From NCBI RefSeq assembly GCF_012273515.2, contig NZ_CP050975.2, positions 744,001 to 808,000 of the forward strand: a stretch of DNA of 64,000 nt, in the 5' to 3' direction. This DNA is from Streptomyces sp. RPA4-2 (GTDB taxonomy: Bacteria > Actinomycetota > Actinomycetes > Streptomycetales > Streptomycetaceae). This document shows, piece after piece, positions 59,964 through 64,000 of this stretch; position 1 is the first letter of the stretch, and every line of letters begins with the position of its first letter. The notes beneath the pieces are model-generated. The model was not told where the DNA came from. It did no database searches and saw only the letters and a list, made by a program, of their open reading frames with translations. A program made the position numbers and the translations under genes.

Positions 59964-60348
59964 CCAACGCACCGCGGACGAAGGTGAGTTCACGGAGGGC
60001 GCCGATGAGGCCGGGTACGTCGGCGCCACTCCACTGGCGGGCTCGGGTCCCGACGCCGCGGGGCACTCGGCTCCGTCGTGGCACGAACGCGCCGGCCTGG
60101 CCTTCCGCGCCGCGCCGCGCCGCGCCGGAGGGGGCCGCCCGGCCGGAAGGGTGATCGACCGCCGGGGCGTGTTTGGTCCGGGAGCGGGGCGGGAAACCGT
60201 CAACGTTCCCCCAGGCGGCTGGGCCGGACCCCCGGTACCGCTGTCCGTGGGTGCCGGCTCAGGGAAGGAGCGCCAGATGCCGGGAGCCTTTCGGCGCGCG
60301 GGAGACAGCCACAGGCCTCGGAGGCACCGGGAAGCGAGGTGCACATGA
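59947..60348 (+). CDS. Doubtful ORF upstream of the YihY gene (133 aa, or 23 aa from an internal ATG)
   Basis: The frame from ATG 59947 overlaps the end of secDF and is low-complexity. Within it, ATG 60277 has an excellent GGAAGGAG site and encodes only 23 residues (MPGAFRRAGDSHRPRRHREA...), whose stop overlaps the next start (ATGA at 60345-60348). The short version could be a leader peptide coupling translation to the YihY gene. No family recognised. Confidence 0.3.
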   Translation: MKESPDQRTADEGEFTEGADEAGYVGATPLAGSGPDAAGHSAPSWHERAGLAFRAAPRRAGGGRPAGRVIDRRGVFGPGAGRETVNVPPGGWAGPPVPLSVGAGSGKERQMPGAFRRAGDSHRPRRHREARCT

Positions 60349-61178
60349 CGGGCTCCTCCGACGTGCCACCCGACGGACGGCGCCGGCGCCGGACCCCGCG
60401 AGCCGTCTGGCACGACTCGGCCCTCGGACGCCTCTGGCAGCACGGCGGCGAACTGGAGCTGCTGCACCGGGCCATGGGGTTCGCGGCACTGAGCATGGTC
60501 ACCCTGACGCCGCTGCTGATCGTCGTCGCGGCGGCGGCCCCCTTCGAACACCGGGGCTTCGCTCTGTGGGTGATCGACGGCATGAGCCTGTCAGGGCATC
60601 CGGCGGACGCCGTCGAAAAGTTGTTCTCGGCACCGCGGAGGGTGCTGAGCACGACCAGCGCCTTCAGTGTGCTCGCCGTCGCGCTGTTCGGTCTCAGCTT
60701 CGCCTCGAGCGTGCAGAACGGCTACGAGCGGATCTGGGAGATCCCCGCGGGCCCGTGGCACCACGCGTGGCGCCGCGTGGTGTGGCTCGCCGCCCTGACG
60801 GCGTATCTGTTCAGCGAGGCGGAGAGCGGCGCGGTGCTGGTCGGCGGCCTCACGGAGACCATCGTGCGCGTCGCCCTCACCGTGTTCTTCGGCATCCTCT
60901 TCTTCTGGTGGGGGCAGCACTTCCTGCTCGGCGAGCGGGTGAGGTGGTCGGCGCTGTTGCCGGGCGCGGTGGCCACGATGGCGGGGCTGGTCGGCCTGCG
61001 CGGGTTCTCGTATGTCGTGTTCTCGCCGCTGATCGTCAACAACGCGATCAGCTACGGAACCGTCGGCACCGTCCTCGTCGTGCAGTCGTGGCTCATCGGC
61101 GTCGGTTTCGTCGTCTTCGGCGGAGCCCTGCTGGGCCGCCACATCCACGACGCCGTGGAGCGGCACGCCGCCCTGTGA
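60345..61178 (+). CDS. YihY/BrkB-family inner membrane protein
   Basis: 277 residues, six hydrophobic helices. ELELLHRAMGFAALSMVTLTPLLIVVAAA and the final YVVFSPLIVNNAISYGTVGTVLVVQSWLIGVGFVVFGGALLGRHIHD match the YihY/UPF0761 (BrkB-like) family, once misnamed RNase BN. Start overlaps the preceding small ORF. Role unknown, possibly transport. Confidence 0.88.
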   Translation: MTGSSDVPPDGRRRRRTPRAVWHDSALGRLWQHGGELELLHRAMGFAALSMVTLTPLLIVVAAAAPFEHRGFALWVIDGMSLSGHPADAVEKLFSAPRRVLSTTSAFSVLAVALFGLSFASSVQNGYERIWEIPAGPWHHAWRRVVWLAALTAYLFSEAESGAVLVGGLTETIVRVALTVFFGILFFWWGQHFLLGERVRWSALLPGAVATMAGLVGLRGFSYVVFSPLIVNNAISYGTVGTVLVVQSWLIGVGFVVFGGALLGRHIHDAVERHAAL

Positions 61179-61200
61179 AGGCCGTGCGTCCACGGGGGTT

Positions 61201-62676
61201 TCACGCCCGGCCGCGGTCCCGGACCCCGTTCCGCGGCCGCGCCGTCATCGTGGCCGCGGCGACCGCGGTCGCCGCGAGGACGGCCCCGGCCGTGCCGAGC
61301 GCCGCCTGCGCGGCGCCGCGCGGGGTGCCGTCGCCCGCCAGGTACACACCGCCGACCACAGCGACACCGAGCGTGCCGCCCAGTTGCTGGACGGCGTTGA
61401 GAAGCCCGGCCGCCGAACCGGTCTCCTGCGCGCCGACACCGCTCAGCGCGGCGGTGAAGAACGGCGGCGTGAACAGACCGGTGCCAAGGCCCGCGACGGC
61501 GAGCGCGAAAGGCAGCGCCGCCGGGTACGTGTCGAGCGGGGCGGACCGGTAGGCGAGAACCGCGCCGGCGAGCCCGCCGGCGAGGGTGGCGACCCCCGCG
61601 TGCATGACACGGGTCCCGTACCGCGGGACCAGGTACGCGCCCGCGGCCCACGACGCGACGGCCAGCCCGGCGGACCACGGCAGCAGGGTCAGGCCCGCGG
61701 TGAGCGGGCCCCGGTGCAGGCCCAGCTCCAGGTGGAGCACCACGGTGATCATGACGCCGTTCATGACGGCGAAAAAGAGCGTGGAGGTGGCCAGCGCGGC
61801 GGGAAACGCACGACCGCGCAGCAGAGCCGGTTCGATCAGCGGAGCCCGGCCGCGGCGCGCGGCGCGACGCTGGTGGGCGACGAACAGCACCAGGACGGCC
61901 GCGCCCAGGGACACCGCCGTCCATCCGGCCGGTCCCGGTGTGCCGGTCGTCGCCGGGCACACCACCAGCGCGATGCCGGCCATCGCCAGCAGCGTCCCCA
62001 CCGGGTCGAGCCGGGGCCGGACCGGCGCGCGGTCCTCACGCAGTCGCCGCGCGACGAACAGGACGACGCCGGCGAGAGGGAGGTTGACCAACAGACAGGC
62101 GCGCCATGACGTGCCGAACAGGTCGGCGTGTGTCAGGACCCCTCCGAGTACCGGACCCAGGACCGCCGACAGACCCATGACCGGGCCTATCGTGCCCAGC
62201 GCCCTGGACAGTTCGTCGCCGTCGAACATCGCCCGGATCAGGCCGAACGTCTGCGGGATGACCAGCGCCGCGGCACCGCCCTGCAGCGCGCGCAGCCCGA
62301 TCAGCACCTCGGTGTTCGGCGCCAGCGCGCACGCCAGGGACAGGGCGGCGAACGTCGCGACGCCGATGCGGAAGACACGGCGGCGGCCCGCGATGTCGCC
62401 GAGCCTCGCGCCGGTGAGCAGCCCGAGCGCGAACACGAGGGTGTAGGAGGCGCTGAACCACGGGACGGCGGCGTCCGCGCCCCCGAGATCGGTGTGGATG
62501 ACCGGGCCCGCGACCTGGACGATCGTGGTGTCCAGCAGGTTCATCGCCTCGGCGACCAGCACCGCGGCCAGCGCGGGCCACCGCCACCGGTACGCGCTCC
62601 GGGCCGGCGGCCCGCCCTCGTCCTCGCCCTTCGAGCCGGTGCCGATCGGCGTGTCATGACCGGTGCTGTGGGACAT
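61201..62676 (-). CDS. MFS drug transporter, DHA2 (14-TM) family
   Basis: 491 residues, fourteen helices. Motifs: LLDTTIVQVAGPVIHTDLG (helix 1, DHA2 motif), GARLGDIAGRRRVFRIG (motif A), RALQGGAAALVIPQTFGLI and GPVLGGVLTH (motif C). It should export hydrophobic compounds with the proton gradient. ATG 62676 follows GGGGGAGA. It diverges from an Lrp-type regulator gene across 184 bases, the likely controller. Confidence 0.93.
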   Translation of the reverse strand: MSHSTGHDTPIGTGSKGEDEGGPPARSAYRWRWPALAAVLVAEAMNLLDTTIVQVAGPVIHTDLGGADAAVPWFSASYTLVFALGLLTGARLGDIAGRRRVFRIGVATFAALSLACALAPNTEVLIGLRALQGGAAALVIPQTFGLIRAMFDGDELSRALGTIGPVMGLSAVLGPVLGGVLTHADLFGTSWRACLLVNLPLAGVVLFVARRLREDRAPVRPRLDPVGTLLAMAGIALVVCPATTGTPGPAGWTAVSLGAAVLVLFVAHQRRAARRGRAPLIEPALLRGRAFPAALATSTLFFAVMNGVMITVVLHLELGLHRGPLTAGLTLLPWSAGLAVASWAAGAYLVPRYGTRVMHAGVATLAGGLAGAVLAYRSAPLDTYPAALPFALAVAGLGTGLFTPPFFTAALSGVGAQETGSAAGLLNAVQQLGGTLGVAVVGGVYLAGDGTPRGAAQAALGTAGAVLAATAVAAATMTARPRNGVRDRGRA

Positions 62677-62860
62677 GCGTCTCCCCCTGGGTGTGGCGAT
62701 ACGTGGCTTGTCGTACGCGGTGTCGTGCGCGGTGTGTCCTGGTTGGCGGGCCGCCGAGCGGGCGGTCCGCGACCGACGACCACCGTCCCGTCGATCAGGC
62801 GCGTGGTTCCATGTCCTGGACAGAACACGGCGATTACTTCCACGAACGGGGGTCAGGTCG

Positions 62861-63913
62861 ATGGATGGGTTCACACTGGACGAGCTGGACCGCGGCTTGA
62901 TCCATGCCCTGCAGGTGGACGGTCGGGCGCCGTTCACGCTCGTCGCCGAGATCCTCGGCTCCTCCACCCAGACGGTCGTGCGCCGCTACCGCCGTCTGTA
63001 CGCGCAGGCGGGACTTCGCGTGGTCGCTCTGCCGTCGCCGCGCAGCTCCGGCGCCCACCAGTGGTTCGTACGACTGACCGCCGCGACGCGGACCGCGCAC
63101 GACATCGCGGTCGCGCTCGCCCGCCGCCCCGACACCTCGTGGGTACGGCTGACCTCCGGCGGTACCGAGATCGTCGCGATCATCCACACCACGCCGTCGG
63201 GCCCAGACGCGCACGCACTGCTGCTGCGTGACATCCCGCGTACCGCCGGGATCACCGCGGTGTCCGCGCACTACCTCCTGCACACCTATCTCGGCGGCCC
63301 GACCGCGTGGCGCGGACGCGTCGCCACCCTCGATGCCGCCCAGCAGGCTCGGCTGCGGGCGGAAAGTACGCCAGGCCCCTCACCGGGAAAAGACACCGGC
63401 ACGAACATGGGCAAAGGAATGGGCACAGGCTCGGGCGCGACGGAACCCGACCCGCGCGGCTCCGCCTACCAGCTCACCGACGCCGACCGGCTCCTGCTGA
63501 CCGCGTTGCGCGACGACGCCCGCCTCAGCTACGCCGAACTCGCCGCCACGACCGGTTCGACGGCGTCCACCGTGGCCCGCAGGCTCACCACGCTAAGGGC
63601 GCGCGACGCGCTGTTCTTCGACGTGGACATCGAGCCGTCCGTGCTGGGGGTGACCGTGTCGGCGCTGCTGTGGATGCAGGTGGCGCCCGCGCACCTGGAC
63701 GCGGTCGCCACCGAGCTGGCCGGACACCAGGAGCTGGCGGTGGTCGCGGCGACGACGGGACCGACGAACCTGGTCGCGCACGCGCTGTGCCGGGACGCCG
63801 AGGAACTGCACCAGTACCTGACGCGCAAGGTGGCGTTGCGGGCGATCGCCCGGATCGAGACCGCGCCGGTCCTGCGCACCTACAAGGCCGCCGCGACGCT
63901 GCGCACGAACTGA
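62861..63913 (+). CDS. Lrp/AsnC-family regulator, duplicated architecture
   Basis: 350 residues, twice the normal Lrp length. Two HTH-plus-RAM units: LDELDRGLIHALQVDGRAPFTLVAEILGSSTQTVVRRYRRL at the N-terminus, and LTDADRLLLTALRDDARLSYAELAATTGSTASTVARRLTTL at ~205-245, each followed by a ligand-type alpha/beta domain. A Gly/Thr/Lys-rich linker (~170-200) joins them. Divergent from the MFS gene, which it probably controls, sensing an amino acid or drug-like ligand. Confidence 0.92.
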   Translation: MDGFTLDELDRGLIHALQVDGRAPFTLVAEILGSSTQTVVRRYRRLYAQAGLRVVALPSPRSSGAHQWFVRLTAATRTAHDIAVALARRPDTSWVRLTSGGTEIVAIIHTTPSGPDAHALLLRDIPRTAGITAVSAHYLLHTYLGGPTAWRGRVATLDAAQQARLRAESTPGPSPGKDTGTNMGKGMGTGSGATEPDPRGSAYQLTDADRLLLTALRDDARLSYAELAATTGSTASTVARRLTTLRARDALFFDVDIEPSVLGVTVSALLWMQVAPAHLDAVATELAGHQELAVVAATTGPTNLVAHALCRDAEELHQYLTRKVALRAIARIETAPVLRTYKAAATLRTN

Positions 63914-64000
63914 GGGACCGGACCCGGTCCCGACGTCAGTCGACGGCGCCCCCGGGGAGCGTCGTTCTTCGTGTGCTTCGGCAGTCACTCCCGACCGCAC

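Noticed and set aside
1..64000. tRNA, rRNA, insertion sequences, integrases and attachment sites
   Set aside because: I scanned for tRNA-like arms, transposase motifs and terminal repeats and saw none that I could support; a covariance-model search would be needed to exclude small RNAs.

Overview
The window is high-GC actinobacterial chromosome and almost certainly Streptomyces. The signs are very high GC, frequent GTG and TTG starts behind GGAGG-type ribosome sites, ATGA/GTGA start-stop overlaps, rare TTA codons, and many secreted CBM13-bearing hydrolases, two-component pairs and TetR regulators. I see no rRNA, tRNA, insertion sequence, integrase or CRISPR array. The gene mix looks like a chromosome-arm region rich in accessory functions.

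Layout. 1-4.1 kb: end of a GAF/SpoIIE phosphatase, a TetR-SDR pair with a composite operator at the TetR start, and an orphan NMT1-like binding protein, closed by a strong bidirectional terminator. 4.2-11.2 kb: one 2340-residue secreted GH92 mannosidase fused to a class A acid phosphatase. 11.6-16.5 kb: a two-gene conflict-type system, EACC1 plus a caspase/nSTAND/transmembrane/WD40 protein. 16.6-17.7 kb: ECF sigma factor and membrane partner. 18.1-24.2 kb (minus): sirtuin, LLM oxidoreductase plus trehalose-synthase-like GH13, universal stress protein, esterase, ABM monooxygenase. 24.4-27.7 kb: AraC regulator, DUF6086-like protein, and a TetR/dehydrogenase divergent pair with twin operators.

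27.8-33.6 kb (minus) is a compact six-gene cluster: FabH-like KASIII, ACP, KASII, a second KASIII-like enzyme, a carboxymuconolactone-decarboxylase/ferredoxin fusion and a P450. It has beta-ketoacyl synthases and an ACP but no ketoreductase, dehydratase or acyltransferase, so it probably borrows primary fatty-acid enzymes and then oxidises the product. 34.2-39.3 kb is a secreted carbohydrate operon (GH18 chitinase, beta-helix protein, ThuA protein), every member with a ricin-type lectin domain.

39.7-53.1 kb: CsbD, iron-permease-like and small membrane proteins, a two-component pair, a degenerate histidine phosphatase, a DUF485/acetate-type symporter pair, a large membrane protein, a TetR and a CASTOR/POLLUX-like channel. 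53.4-63.9 kb: an MreB-like protein with a damaged-looking N-terminus, two DksA/TraR zinc-finger proteins, a NarL-type two-component pair, a 9-residue-repeat protein, a fused SecDF, a YihY/BrkB protein, and a divergent MFS/Lrp pair.

Five genes in different operons carry a TTA codon (EACC1, LLM oxidoreductase, KASII, DUF485 protein, CASTOR-like channel). In Streptomyces this usually makes translation depend on the developmental tRNA bldA, so the conflict system and the fatty-acid-like cluster may be timed to differentiation. The observations I rate highest are the GH92-phosphatase fusion with glutamine at the expected acid position, the EACC1/caspase/nSTAND system, and the ketosynthase/ferredoxin-fusion/P450 cluster.
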